54,796 bases of DNA from Thermodesulfovibrionales bacterium (GCA_030017995.1 JASEGS010000001.1:1-54796), one strand, 5' to 3'. Counted from the stretch's first letter, positions 7,529-17,008 are shown. Numbers and translations are program-made. The notes: a model not told the origin generated them from the letters alone.

Positions 7529-8751
7529 TGAAAAGGGTTGTAATTACAGGGATTGGCGCAGTCACTCCGCTGGCAAATAATTTTCAAGATTCATGGGCGC
7601 TTGTTAAAAAAGGCATTCCAGGAATTGACACTATTACGAGGTTTGATGCCTCAGCGCTAAAATGGACAATATCAGGCGAAGTCAAAGAATTTGATGCATC
7701 TTTATTCCTTACAAAAAAAGAGGTTCTAAGGCTCGATTCTTTCGTACAGTATGCAGTCGCAGCAGCATCAATGGCTATGGAAAACGCAGGGCTCACTAAA
7801 TTCGAAATTGATCGTGCAGGCGTGATCATCGGCTCAAGCAGAGGTGGAATCATTACAATAGAGAAAGAATTGGAAAAATCATTTGCATCGCGTATTACGC
7901 ATCACACATCACGCATTACGCCCTATCTAATGCCCTCGACCACCATAAGCATGGCTGTCTCATGTGTATCTCAAAAATTAGGTATTAAAGGGCATTGTAT
8001 TGGAATCTCCAATGCATGTGCATCAGGAGCCAATGCTATTGGAGAGGCCTATCGCCTCATAAAACACGGTTACGCTGGTCTAACAATAGCAGGAGGCGCA
8101 GAGGCGCCAATATGCAGACTTTGCATCGAGGGCTATGGAATGTCAGGAGCGCTGTCAAGGGTCAACGGACGTTCAGCAAGCAAACCTTTCGACAAATTTA
8201 GAGATGGCTTTGTAATTTCAGAAGGAGCTTGCATTCTGGTACTCGAAGAATACAAATCCGCAGTAAAAAGAAACGCAAAGATATACGCAGAGGTTATCGG
8301 ATACAGCAATACAACGGATGCCTTTCACATAACAAGACCTGATGTTCAGGGCGAAGCACATGCCATGCGTGCTGCCCTTGATGATGCAGGCATTTCGCCA
8401 GAGGATGTTGATTATATAAATGCCCATGGCACATCCACGCCGATCGGCGATAAAACAGAAGCGCAGGCGATTATATCAGTCTTTGGAAAAAATATTCCTG
8501 CCAGCTCGATTAAATCAATGACAGGTCACATGCTTGCAGCATCGGGAGCGTTTGAGACAGCATGCGCTGCTATGAGCATCAAAGAGGGCGTTATCCCGCC
8601 GACTATAAATCTAACCGAAAGAGATCCTGACTGCGATATACATGTTGTAACAGAGAAGAAAGAGGCAGATATAAAAATTGCTATAACCAATTCCTTTGGT
8701 TTCGGAGGATTGAATGCTGTGCTTGTTTTAAAGACTACCGACAATATATAA
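7528..8751 (+). CDS. fabF: 3-oxoacyl-[acyl-carrier-protein] synthase II (FabF type)
   Basis: The 407-aa ketosynthase shows the Cys-His-His triad: Cys164 in SNACASGANAIG, His300 in NAHGTSTPIGDKTE and His334 in MTGHMLAASG. It condenses malonyl-ACP with acyl-ACP in cytoplasmic fatty-acid elongation. Start at ATG 7528 (MKRVVITGIGAVTPL) is the family standard; there is no ribosome-binding site and a TATTAT box lies just upstream. Residues 121-131 (SRITHHTSRIT) are encoded by a 7-bp period repeat and look like an in-frame insert. It converges with the acyltransferase of a sphingolipid-like set, so it could be a dedicated rather than housekeeping FabF. Confidence 0.93.
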   Translation: MKRVVITGIGAVTPLANNFQDSWALVKKGIPGIDTITRFDASALKWTISGEVKEFDASLFLTKKEVLRLDSFVQYAVAAASMAMENAGLTKFEIDRAGVIIGSSRGGIITIEKELEKSFASRITHHTSRITPYLMPSTTISMAVSCVSQKLGIKGHCIGISNACASGANAIGEAYRLIKHGYAGLTIAGGAEAPICRLCIEGYGMSGALSRVNGRSASKPFDKFRDGFVISEGACILVLEEYKSAVKRNAKIYAEVIGYSNTTDAFHITRPDVQGEAHAMRAALDDAGISPEDVDYINAHGTSTPIGDKTEAQAIISVFGKNIPASSIKSMTGHMLAASGAFETACAAMSIKEGVIPPTINLTERDPDCDIHVVTEKKEADIKIAITNSFGFGGLNAVLVLKTTDNI

Positions 8752-8771
8752 AGACAGACGATCCATGGCAA

Positions 8772-9881
8772 CTACAATCTCTTTTCATAAATCCTATACC
8801 TTTTATAAAGCCGAGCACCGAACATCTCGCAGATCCTTATCACTAACATGTTATCTTCGAGTATCCACGAAAACTCTATTCGCTTGTAACCGCCTTTAAT
8901 GATATTCTTATGGCCTTCTTTAAAAAGAAGCGCATCAACACCCCTGTTGCGATATTCGGGCTTAATGCCGTAGAGCAGCAATCTAAGGTCGGCTATTTTC
9001 TTTGAATAATAAAGCGCCTTTAAAACAGTCAAAGGATTAAGTTTTCCTCCCATGTGCCGCAGGACAAAATTAAAGTCAGGAATTAGACCAAGAAATCCTA
9101 TCGGCTCTCCATCCTTTTCTGCTATAAGTGTCAGATCACAAACAACTAAAGGCTTCAGCCTTTCGGCACTGTAAGAAAGTTCGTCATCGGTAATGGGAAT
9201 GAACCCCCAGTTCTTCTCCCATGCCGAATTATAAATACTCTTAAAGACCTTCATATCAGCCATAAAATTCTTTTTATCAATAGGCCTGACTGTTATTCCC
9301 TTTCTTTCAGCCAATGCAGCCACCCGCAAAACCTTTTCAGGCAATTCCTCATGCATATCGTAAATATATGCATGGAGATCTTTTGATTTTGACATGCCGA
9401 AGGCTGTCATCAAATCATTATAATATGGCGGATTATAAGGCGTCATAAGCATGGGCGATGAGTCGAATCCTTCAATAAGAAATCCGCACTCCTCATTTGT
9501 GGAAAAATTCATAGGCCCGCGCATAATCTCCATGCCCCGATTTTTCAATTCATTCTGAACTTTTCCTAACAAGGCATTGGAGATATCGCTATCATTAACA
9601 CACTCAAAAAAACCGAAAAAACCTGCCTTTTCATTATGGAACCTGATGTGGTCTGGATTGATTATGCAAGCTATGCGGCCTGCAATCTTTCCATCCTTTA
9701 ATGCGAGAAAAAACCTGACATCAGCATGCTTTAAAAAGGGATTCTTCTGAGAAAAGTGTGTTTTTAAATCTCGTGTTAACTGAGGCGCATAAAGTTTGTC
9801 GTCCTTATAAAGATCGAGAGGAAATTTTATAAAGGCACTAAGGTCTGATTTCGATTTGACTTCTTTTATTTCAAAAGGCAT
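8772..9881 (-). CDS. GNAT-like acyltransferase, candidate bacterial ceramide synthase (bCerS)
   Basis: The 369-aa protein looks like the YghO/GNAT-like family that includes the bacterial ceramide synthase of Caulobacter, which N-acylates sphinganine or its keto form. Visible features are MRGPMNFSTNEECGFLIEGFD, a PYNPPYY segment, and a C-terminal GNAT-type acyl-CoA region (LLLYGIKPEYRNRGVDALLF). It lies three bases after the serine-palmitoyltransferase-like gene in the same operon, which is the main reason for the ceramide call. No membrane segment is seen; a cytoplasmic or peripheral enzyme is expected. Without the context I would call it only an N-acyltransferase. Confidence 0.65.
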   Translation of the reverse strand: MPFEIKEVKSKSDLSAFIKFPLDLYKDDKLYAPQLTRDLKTHFSQKNPFLKHADVRFFLALKDGKIAGRIACIINPDHIRFHNEKAGFFGFFECVNDSDISNALLGKVQNELKNRGMEIMRGPMNFSTNEECGFLIEGFDSSPMLMTPYNPPYYNDLMTAFGMSKSKDLHAYIYDMHEELPEKVLRVAALAERKGITVRPIDKKNFMADMKVFKSIYNSAWEKNWGFIPITDDELSYSAERLKPLVVCDLTLIAEKDGEPIGFLGLIPDFNFVLRHMGGKLNPLTVLKALYYSKKIADLRLLLYGIKPEYRNRGVDALLFKEGHKNIIKGGYKRIEFSWILEDNMLVIRICEMFGARLYKRYRIYEKRL

Positions 9882-9884
9882 TGC

Positions 9885-11096
9885 CTATATCAATCCAAGC
9901 GCCTTTCCGACCTTTTTGAATGCATCAAGCACTTTATCGAGATGCTCGTCAGTATGAATAGCCATGTAACTCGTTCTTATAAGGGCTTTCCCATGTGGCA
10001 CCGCCGGTGAGACAGCAACATTAGCAAATACTCCTTCTTCCTGAAGCATCATCACGAATTTAAAGGCAACTTCATCTTCTCCAACAATAATCGGTATAAT
10101 CGGCGTCTCACTCGGTCCCAAGTCAAAGCCCAAGTCTTTAAAGCCCTTAAGCATCTTATGCGTATTTTCCCAGAGCCTTTCTATCCTCTCAGGCTCATTT
10201 TCTATTATATCGACAGCCGCACTCACTGCCGCTATCGATGCAGGTGGTGGGCTTGCGCTGAATATCAATGCCCTTGCAACGTGCTTTATATAATGAATAA
10301 TATCAGTATCCCCGGCGATAAACCCTCCTATTGATGCCAGAGATTTGCTGTAAGTTCCCATTATCAGATCAACTTCGTTTTCCAATCCAAAATGCTCTAC
10401 TGTTCCCCTGCCTGTCTTTCCTAACACACCGATGCCATGGGCATCATCAACTAAAAGTCTTGCTCCATGTTTCTTTGTTAAACTTACCACTTCCGGAAGA
10501 TTAATAATGTCTCCCTCCATGCTAAAGACACCGTCAACCACTACAAGCTTACCCCTGTCATTATTATCATTCAGCACTCTCTCAAGGTCAGCCATATCAT
10601 TATGCCTGAAGCGCTTGATTTCTCCGTATGAAAGCCTGCAGCCGTCAACGATGCTCGCGTGGTCCATCTTGTCGATAATGACCACGTCATCTTTCCCGAC
10701 AAGGGCAGATATTACTCCCAGATTTACCTGAAACCCTGTAGAGAACACAAGGGCAGCCTCTTTTTTCATGAAACGCGCAAGCTTTTCTTCGAGTTTTACA
10801 TGGATATCGAGTGTGCCGTTCAAAAACCTTGAACCTGCGCAGCCTGTCCCATATTTCTTCACAGCTTCGATTGCAGCTTCTTTAACCTTTGGATGATTCG
10901 TGAGTCCTAAATAATTATTCGACCCGACCATTATCATCCTCTTGCCGTTCATGATCACTTCAGGATCCTGCGCGCTCTCTATTATCCTGAAGAACGGATA
11001 GACCCCCGCTCTCTGAAGCTCTTTTGCAGTCTTAAACTTAAAACACTTCTCAAATATGTCTGTCTTCTGTCTTCTGTTTTCTATCTTTTCGTTCAT
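9885..11096 (-). CDS. spt: alpha-oxoamine synthase, candidate serine palmitoyltransferase
   Basis: This 403-aa PLP enzyme of the BioF/KBL/SPT family shows [34 protein letters not shown] and the PLP lysine Lys251 in [13 protein letters not shown]. The [13 protein letters not shown] opening resembles serine palmitoyltransferase-like members more than BioF, and a separate clear bioF exists at 45322. SPT condenses serine with an acyl-CoA or acyl-ACP to 3-ketosphinganine. I start at ATG 11096, which overlaps the upstream stop (ATGA) with GGTGG just before it. Residues 3-14 ([12 protein letters not shown]) are encoded by a 7-bp repeat tract. The alternative, 2-amino-3-ketobutyrate CoA ligase, is less likely in this company. 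Confidence 0.7.
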   Translation of the reverse strand: MNEKIENRRQKTDIFEKCFKFKTAKELQRAGVYPFFRIIESAQDPEVIMNGKRMIMVGSNNYLGLTNHPKVKEAAIEAVKKYGTGCAGSRFLNGTLDIHVKLEEKLARFMKKEAALVFSTGFQVNLGVISALVGKDDVVIIDKMDHASIVDGCRLSYGEIKRFRHNDMADLERVLNDNNDRGKLVVVDGVFSMEGDIINLPEVVSLTKKHGARLLVDDAHGIGVLGKTGRGTVEHFGLENEVDLIMGTYSKSLASIGGFIAGDTDIIHYIKHVARALIFSASPPPASIAAVSAAVDIIENEPERIERLWENTHKMLKGFKDLGFDLGPSETPIIPIIVGEDEVAFKFVMMLQEEGVFANVAVSPAVPHGKALIRTSYMAIHTDEHLDKVLDAFKKVGKALGLI

Positions 11097-12055
11097 AGCC
11101 ACCGATGTATCCTGTACCAGTCTGCTGTCCATCTTGTTCCTTCCTTTATCTTTACTTTTGGTTTAAATTTCAAGACCGATACCGCCTTAGCCACATCGCA
11201 AATCCAGTAAGAATGTCTCATCTCCTTTATCTTATCCGGATTGATTATATTCACACCCCTCGTCTTTTCAGATATAAATCCCAGAAGCGGCATAATAAAT
11301 CTGGGCATACTCAGCTTCAACGGCTTTTTTTGCACAGCATCGGATACGGCGTCAATAATATCATCGCTCGAATAAATATTGCCATCTGACATAAAAAAAA
11401 TCTCTCCCTCTGCCTCTGTGTTCAAAGTAGAAAGTATTATACCATTTATCAAGTCTTCTATATAGATAAATGAATAGTAACATCTGCCCCAATACGGGAC
11501 GATTCCAGTCCTGATCATTTTAAAGAAAACGAGTAAATCCTTATCTCGCGGGCCATAAACTGCAGGAGGCCTTATAATTGTTGAAGGCAAATCTTTGCTG
11601 TGCGCTAAAACTATTTTTTCCCCTTCCAGCTTCGTTTTACCATACACAGATACGGGCCTCATTTTGCAATCCTCTCCAAGCGGCCTTTCATCACAGCTTG
11701 GCCCCGCAGCAGCGAGACTGCTCAGATAAACAAACCTCCGTATGCGGGGGTTATTGTCAAGTACCGCTCTAACTATATTCTCTGTCCCTTTTACATTAGC
11801 ATTAAAATAATCTTCCTCAGAGCATGCCTTTGTAAGTCCGGCGAGATGAAACACGTAATCAATATTTTTTACAGCTTCGTTCAGTGATTGCCTGTCTGTA
11901 CAATCTCCGTGTATTAATCTGACATTAAGTCCCTCAATGAATCTCAGATTTGATGTTTTTCTTACAAGGCAATAAACATCAAACCCATTTCTCAAAAGGG
12001 CATCAGTGAGATGGCTTCCAATGAAGCCAGTTGCGCCTGTAACCAATGCTTTCAT
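11093..12055 (-). CDS. NAD-dependent epimerase/dehydratase (extended SDR), candidate ceramide reductase (CerR)
   Basis: The 320-aa extended short-chain dehydrogenase has the nucleotide motif [11 protein letters not shown] (residues 6-16), a downstream Asp-rich segment (HGDCTD), the catalytic YGKTK (Tyr138, Lys142) and the substrate-side [10 protein letters not shown]. It is the first gene of the set SDR - SPT - acyltransferase. In Caulobacter an extended SDR reduces the keto group during sphingolipid synthesis, and I infer the same here. ATG 12055 is chosen over a TTG nine bases upstream because it gives the usual [10 protein letters not shown] start. A sugar-nucleotide epimerase is the fallback reading. 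Confidence 0.7.
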   Translation of the reverse strand: MKALVTGATGFIGSHLTDALLRNGFDVYCLVRKTSNLRFIEGLNVRLIHGDCTDRQSLNEAVKNIDYVFHLAGLTKACSEEDYFNANVKGTENIVRAVLDNNPRIRRFVYLSSLAAAGPSCDERPLGEDCKMRPVSVYGKTKLEGEKIVLAHSKDLPSTIIRPPAVYGPRDKDLLVFFKMIRTGIVPYWGRCYYSFIYIEDLINGIILSTLNTEAEGEIFFMSDGNIYSSDDIIDAVSDAVQKKPLKLSMPRFIMPLLGFISEKTRGVNIINPDKIKEMRHSYWICDVAKAVSVLKFKPKVKIKEGTRWTADWYRIHRWL

Positions 12056-12130
12056 AAATTGCAAACTACGAATAATGAATTACGGATTTGAAGAATTTTA
12101 ATTTATTCAGCAGAAATAATTCCACAATTG

Positions 12131-13432
12131 TTAACTCTTGATTTTCTTAACCCTGATCTTTAATCCCTTTACATCCTCAACAACTACTTTATCATCTTTC
12201 CCGATAACTTCATCTGAATATGCAGACCAGTATTCACCATGAACAATAACCATCCCTCTGTCAGGAGTAATCTCTGTCTTAGCAATACCTTCAAGACCAA
12301 CAAGACCCTCTGCGCCTGTGACAGGTTTTCTTTTGTATGCCTTGTAAGCAAGCCTGAATGTAAGCACGAAAAAGAGGGCAGTCACAATAGCAGCAGGAAG
12401 GATAACAGACAGGGACACTTTCAAAAAAGGCAGAGACGACTCAAAGAGCATTAACGAACCGAGAACCAATGATATTATGCCGCCAACAGTTAACATCCCA
12501 TAAGATGTGACCTTTACTTCGAGGATAAAAAGAATGAGCCCGATTACAATAAGCAGAAGTCCGGCATAATTAACCGGCAGTGTCTGAAATGAGTAAAAAG
12601 CAAGGACAAGGCATATACCGCCGATTACTCCAGGGAATATTGCACCGGGATTTGTCAATTCAAAAAACAGGCCGTAAAAACCTAAGAGCATAAGCAAGTA
12701 GGCGACATTTGGATCGCTGATTAAATTCAAAATCTTGTGTCTCAATCCAATCTCGTGCCTGATGAGCTTTGCATTGGCTATCTTCAGCGTTTTTTCTCCA
12801 TAAGAAATTTTTACCTTTCTGCCGTCTATTTCCTGAAAAAGCGCCGTCAAATCTTTCGCAACGAGGTCTATAATATTATTTTTCAGCGCCTCAGACTCTG
12901 TCGCTGAAACGCTTTTTCGCACAGCATCCTCAGCCCATTTTACATTCCTGCCCCTCATCTCTGCAATCGACTTTATATATGCCGCAGTGTCATTCGTGAC
13001 CTTTTCTGCAATAACCTTATCCATTTTCTCACCAACTGCAACAGGATGTGCAGCGCCTATATTTGTTCCCGGAGCCATTGCAGCTACATGGGCAGCCATG
13101 GTTACAAAAACCCCTGCTGATGCTGCCCTGGCGCCTGATGGAGAGACATATACAATAACAGGAACGCTGCTTCCGATAATGTCCTTCACAATGCTTCTCA
13201 TAGATGTATCGAGACCGCCCGGTGTATCCAGTTCGATAATTAATGCCTCTGCATTCATCTCAGACGCCTTTTTTATTGATTTGCCTATATACTCAGCAGC
13301 AATCGGATTTATAACACCGTTCACTGTAATGACCATGACCTCAGGCTTTTTGCTTTCCACAGACGATGAAGATGTGAGATATAAGAATATAGAGAATACT
13401 GCAACCGCGAGAAATACGAATCTCTTACTCAT
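12131..13432 (-). CDS. nfeD: NfeD-type membrane serine protease (ClpP-class, full-length)
   Basis: The 433-aa protein has a signal peptide (1-26), a ClpP/SppA-like protease domain (about 30-230; ELDTPGGLDTSMR and SGARAASAGVFV with the nucleophile Ser), four or five membrane segments (about 240-365) and a C-terminal NfeD OB domain (about 375-433). This is the long NfeD form, which cleaves hydrophobic peptides and usually acts with a stomatin/SPFH partner. No stomatin gene is adjacent here. The stop is 75 bases upstream of the SDR start, so the gene may share a transcript with the sphingolipid-like set. Confidence 0.92.
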   Translation of the reverse strand: MSKRFVFLAVAVFSIFLYLTSSSSVESKKPEVMVITVNGVINPIAAEYIGKSIKKASEMNAEALIIELDTPGGLDTSMRSIVKDIIGSSVPVIVYVSPSGARAASAGVFVTMAAHVAAMAPGTNIGAAHPVAVGEKMDKVIAEKVTNDTAAYIKSIAEMRGRNVKWAEDAVRKSVSATESEALKNNIIDLVAKDLTALFQEIDGRKVKISYGEKTLKIANAKLIRHEIGLRHKILNLISDPNVAYLLMLLGFYGLFFELTNPGAIFPGVIGGICLVLAFYSFQTLPVNYAGLLLIVIGLILFILEVKVTSYGMLTVGGIISLVLGSLMLFESSLPFLKVSLSVILPAAIVTALFFVLTFRLAYKAYKRKPVTGAEGLVGLEGIAKTEITPDRGMVIVHGEYWSAYSDEVIGKDDKVVVEDVKGLKIRVKKIKS

Positions 13433-13454
13433 GTAACATTATAGCATAGTCAAC

Positions 13455-14333
13455 TCAGTGATAAAGCACGATCAGCATAAATCCGGCAAGCATCAGAACA
13501 GTGCCGAGCATCCTCTCCTTTATTCCCGATTCTTTAAAAAAAAGGTAACCGTAAAAAACACCAATTAGCAGACTCAGCCTTTTTACAGAGATCATATACG
13601 CAACGTTTGCCAGGCTCATAGCTATCATATGTGAGATGATCATTGCTGATTGAAGAATCCCGGGGATAACTGCTGACTTTATAGCTCCGTTTTTTAAAAC
13701 CGGCCTCAACTCATCTCTTCCTTTATATAAGGCGATAGGAGTCAGGAAAAACACTAACACTGCAATATATGCAGCGCCGAAAAATACAGGCGATGAGTGC
13801 TCTATTGCCATCTTGCCCAAAGACGAAGTGAAGCTGAAAATAAGGGCTACTATTATCATATAAACTGAACCCTTCTCTCTTTTTATTGCCATAAAAGGCT
13901 CGAATATCCCTTTTTTGAATTCTTTTATATTGAGAGTGTAACCTCCTGCTGCGATCAGGAAGACCCCTATCCCTCCAAAAATAGAAATCCTTTCGCCTAA
14001 GAGAACATATGGAACAACTATCAGAAATACAGGAGTCAATGAAAGAAATGGCAATGTAAGGCTTAATGGAGAAATCCTGAGCGCTTTTATATAAAGTATA
14101 GTTGCAGCCACTTCAAGGGGCAATGCGATAAAAAATGCTGTAAAAAAATCCTTATCGAGGGGCGGTATAGGTATAAAAAGCAAAGACACAAAGAGTATGG
14201 GCAGTGAAAGCAAAAGCCTCAGCCATGCAATGAGATACTCATTATGAATTAACAACGCCTTTTTTGTAAAGGCGTCGCTCGTGGCAAGGGTAAAGGCGGA
14301 AACAAGCGCAAAGAGTATCCAGATATTCTCCAT
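13455..14333 (-). CDS. EamA-family (DMT) transporter
   Basis: The 292-aa integral membrane protein shows ten predicted hydrophobic segments arranged as two five-helix EamA repeats, with the typical start WILFALVSAFTLATSDAFTKKAL and LLGERISIFGGIGVFLIAAG in the first repeat. DMT transporters move small metabolites such as amino acids or sugars; the substrate cannot be read from sequence. It lies 22 bases upstream of nfeD on the same strand and is divergent from ilvC across an unusual folded element. Confidence 0.85.
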   Translation of the reverse strand: MENIWILFALVSAFTLATSDAFTKKALLIHNEYLIAWLRLLLSLPILFVSLLFIPIPPLDKDFFTAFFIALPLEVAATILYIKALRISPLSLTLPFLSLTPVFLIVVPYVLLGERISIFGGIGVFLIAAGGYTLNIKEFKKGIFEPFMAIKREKGSVYMIIVALIFSFTSSLGKMAIEHSSPVFFGAAYIAVLVFFLTPIALYKGRDELRPVLKNGAIKSAVIPGILQSAMIISHMIAMSLANVAYMISVKRLSLLIGVFYGYLFFKESGIKERMLGTVLMLAGFMLIVLYH

Positions 14334-14372
14334 TTACCATTTTAACTTAGAACCAATAACAAAAAACCATCT

Positions 14373-14512
14373 AAGATGACATGGCATTGTATTGTAGCGG
14401 TTTCAGCGGCTCGAATTTTCGCCGTGATGGCGAAACCGAGCCGGTGCCTCGGAGACGGACATGGATGTTCGTCGAGAATGAGCGGAAATACTGTGCCATG
14501 TCATCTTTTTTT
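14373..14512. other. folded palindromic element before ilvC (structured RNA or small repeat element)
   Basis: A 14-base perfect inverted repeat (AAGATGACATGGCA 14373-14386 with 14494-14507) is extended by GTATT/AATAC (14389-14393 with 14487-14491). Inside are two hairpins: GGCTC...GAGCC enclosing TTCGCC-GTGAT-GGCGAA (14408-14442), and GACGGAC-ATGGAT-GTTCGTC (14454-14473). CGGTTTC (14398-14404) can instead pair with GAAACCG (14432-14438), giving a competing fold. On the plus strand the outer stem runs into seven Ts (14506-14512), like a terminator; on the minus strand six Ts follow a few bases later. The interior is GC-rich in AT-rich surroundings. It matches no riboswitch class I know. A dispersed repeat is the alternative. 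Confidence 0.6.
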
Positions 14513-14557
14513 ATTGAACGCTCTTAAATTATGTGAGAAATTATTTCCAAAAATGTG

Positions 14558-14580
14558 TAAAATAATAACTCGTTATTTTA
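14558..14580. promoter_or_regulatory. 8-bp inverted repeat upstream of ilvC
   Basis: TAAAATAA (14558-14565) and TTATTTTA (14573-14580) form a perfect inverted repeat with a 7-bp spacer, 36 bases before the ilvC start. It is very AT-rich, so chance is possible, but its place between the folded element and the ribosome-binding site suits an operator or promoter core. Confidence 0.25.
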
Positions 14581-14603
14581 ACAACCATATAAACACTATA
14601 TAA

Positions 14604-15632
<1,029 letters not shown>

Positions 15633-15769
15633 GTGCAGTAACGATGCGGTTGAGCAGCTTGGCTTAGCAAACAACAGGGCTAAGTCCGCTCCAACTGGCG
15701 GTTAGCCATTTGAACTATGATTTTTTGCAACTTGTCATCTCCAACTAACTCGATTGCACCTTGACCTGC
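15633..15769. other. non-coding spacer after ilvC
   Basis: I find no gene here. A 6-bp hairpin CTTAGC/GCTAAG (15663-15668 with 15679-15684) and a nearby GGTTAGCC occur, but no T-run follows, so it is not a convincing terminator. The base composition differs from that of the AT-rich spacers elsewhere, in keeping with imported DNA bordering the mgsA pseudogene. Confidence 0.4.
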
Positions 15770-16237
15770 TTAGTCGTCCCCGGTTATCTTCCGGGTTTGA
15801 TACACATCGTAATCCGGCACAAGACGATCATAATCGCCATCCATCAATGGAGAGGAGATCATAAAATCTGCAGAAGCGCGATTGCAGGCAATGGGGATGT
15901 TCCAAACGACCGCCATGCGCAAGAGCGCCTTGACATCTGGATCATGGGGCTGCGGTTCGAGCGGATCCCAGAAAAAGATGAGAAAATCGATTTCACTATC
16001 GGCTATCTTGGCACCGATTTGCTGATCCCCGCCCAATGGTCCACTCTGAAGTTTGGTAATTTAAAAGCCAAGCTCTTGTTCCAAAATCTTGCCGGTTGTC
16101 CCTGTTGCATATATCTTGTGGTGAGCCAAGAGCACTCGATTGAATTTTGCCCATTCAACCAGATCACTCTTCTTGTTGTCGTGCGCAACAAGAGCAATCT
16201 TCTTATCATGCTCCATGGCGATTTTTTTATGAATCAT
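15770..16237 (-). pseudogene. mgsA: methylglyoxal synthase, broken by one nonsense codon
   Basis: Read through one TAA this is a 155-codon MgsA: IALVAHDNKKSD near the start, ATGTTGKI (phosphate binding), [12 protein letters not shown] with the catalytic Asp, and [20 protein letters not shown] with His and Asp. The enzyme makes methylglyoxal from dihydroxyacetone phosphate. Codon 59 is TAA (16063-16061), where family members have Lys or another residue in [11 protein letters not shown]-type context; AAA to TAA is a single change and the frame is otherwise intact. ATG 16237 is preferred because AGGGGG precedes it. UAA is not a recoding codon, so either the gene is dead or the base call is wrong. 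Confidence 0.85.
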
Positions 16238-16243
16238 ATATAT

Positions 16244-16372
16244 TTACCCCCTTCCATCGCAATATAGTGCGCATAATCCATGGATTTCATCGGCAAGAAA
16301 TCTCTTGCTGATAAAATCCATACTCTTGAAAAGCCTTTTAAGTTCTTTCTTTATATAGTCTCTATTGACCAT
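16244..16372 (-). CDS. possible 42-aa ORF upstream of mgsA
   Basis: A 42-codon frame (MVNRDYIKKELKRLFKSMDF at its start) runs from ATG 16372 to TAA 16244, ending inside the ribosome-binding region of mgsA. AAGGCG lies a few bases before the ATG. The product is basic and amphipathic, with no recognised domain. It may be a small real gene, a truncated remnant in the island, or chance. Confidence 0.25.
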   Translation of the reverse strand: MVNRDYIKKELKRLFKSMDFISKRFLADEIHGLCALYCDGRG

Positions 16373-16395
16373 ATTTATCGCCTTACCGCAAAAAA

Positions 16396-16656
16396 TTACT
16401 TTATCGCTGTCTTTTCCTGCTTTACGCGCTCGTGGAGCCAGACCTTTATCAATGCGCCCCTGTCAACCCCAATCCTTTGGCGAATATCATCTATCTCGTT
16501 TACCAGAGACTCGGCTATGTCCAGCGTTAACCGCACCTTTTTGCCATGATGAATAATCTTTGCCTTTGACATATCTATAAGGTCATGTATGTCCTCGCCT
16601 GCGTCGAATCGTCTGTCAAATTCAGACGCGCTCTTAGCTAATTTTTTCTTTGCCAT
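16396..16656 (-). CDS. brnA: BrnA-like CopG-family antitoxin
   Basis: The 86-aa protein has the layout of BrnT-associated CopG antitoxins: an N-terminal toxin-binding segment (SASEFDRRFDAGEDIHDLID) and a C-terminal ribbon-helix-helix (KKVRLTLDIAESLVNEIDDI then RGALIKVWLHERV). I start at ATG 16656, preceded by AAGGGG. BrnA neutralises the BrnT ribonuclease-type toxin and represses its own operon. The partner gene is reduced to its first codons immediately upstream, so this is an orphan antitoxin. Confidence 0.75.
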   Translation of the reverse strand: MAKKKLAKSASEFDRRFDAGEDIHDLIDMSKAKIIHHGKKVRLTLDIAESLVNEIDDIRQRIGVDRGALIKVWLHERVKQEKTAIK

Positions 16657-16705
16657 GTTTCCCCTTGTTCGTCTTGCTCTTGGCATCATCCCACTCGAAT
16701 TTCAT
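16634..16705 (-). pseudogene. brnT: brnT toxin remnant (N-terminal stump)
   Basis: The frame from ATG 16705 encodes MKFEWDDAKSKTNKGKHG, the conserved BrnT opening (FEWD, then N-x-x-KHG), then runs into five unrelated codons and a stop at 16634. The KHG codons (AAA CAT GGC) coincide with the brnA start (ATGGCA), so the rest of the toxin seems to have been deleted between two short CATGGC-type matches. Recognition rests on 18 residues only. Confidence 0.6.
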
Positions 16706-16756
16706 ATTTAATTATACAGTATTTGATTAAATTTTGGACAAAAAATCCTTGATCGT

Positions 16757-16976
16757 AATTGCCCATAATCCGCAATCAAGCAAAGCAGGCACGGCTTCAA
16801 AGTCTTTATCAATGCGATAAGATTATTAAATGCCTGTTTATGCTGCTGAATGCAAAGGGTGATATTGAAATTGCCTCTAATGGCGGAGGGATCGGCGCTA
16901 AGGTATCGCTGATAAAGCCTTTTCACCCGTGCCTGATTTGTTTCTGTAAATGTTTGGCTACGGATTATGGAATTGC
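16757..16976 (-). mobile_element. MITE-like element, copy 2, with 6-bp target duplication
   Basis: The element proper is 16763-16970 (208 bp), bounded by perfect 10-bp terminal inverted repeats CCATAATCCG / CGGATTATGG and flanked on both sides by AATTGC (16757-16762 and 16971-16976). It lies in opposite orientation to the other two copies. Subterminal blocks (CAGGCA, CTTTATCA, GCGATA) are also inverted between the two ends. It carries no transposase, so it would need one in trans. It ends 32 bases before the psd start codon. Confidence 0.9.
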
Positions 16977-16997
16977 TCAATATCTCTGCTTTAATGT

Positions 16998-17008
16998 TAT
17001 AATTTCTT
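16998..17008 (+). promoter_or_regulatory. candidate leaderless promoter of psd
   Basis: TATAAT at 16998-17003 lies five bases before the psd ATG, which has no Shine-Dalgarno sequence. TTGCTC (16973-16978), partly inside the MITE target duplication, could be a -35 with a long 19-base spacer. If this is used, the operon psd-pssA-leuA starts with a leaderless message and the MITE insertion helped shape the promoter. Confidence 0.4.

Noticed and set aside
14376-14603. 75-aa frame across the folded element before ilvC
   Set aside because: The palindromic structure explains the sequence, and the frame ends directly before ilvC without a ribosome-binding site at its own start.
15660-15710. Integron attC-like site near GGTTAGCC
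   Set aside because: The core does not fit GTTRRRY and no full set of paired boxes or integrase is present.
16061-16063. Recoding of the mgsA stop as an unusual amino acid
   Set aside because: The codon is UAA, which is not used for selenocysteine or pyrrolysine.
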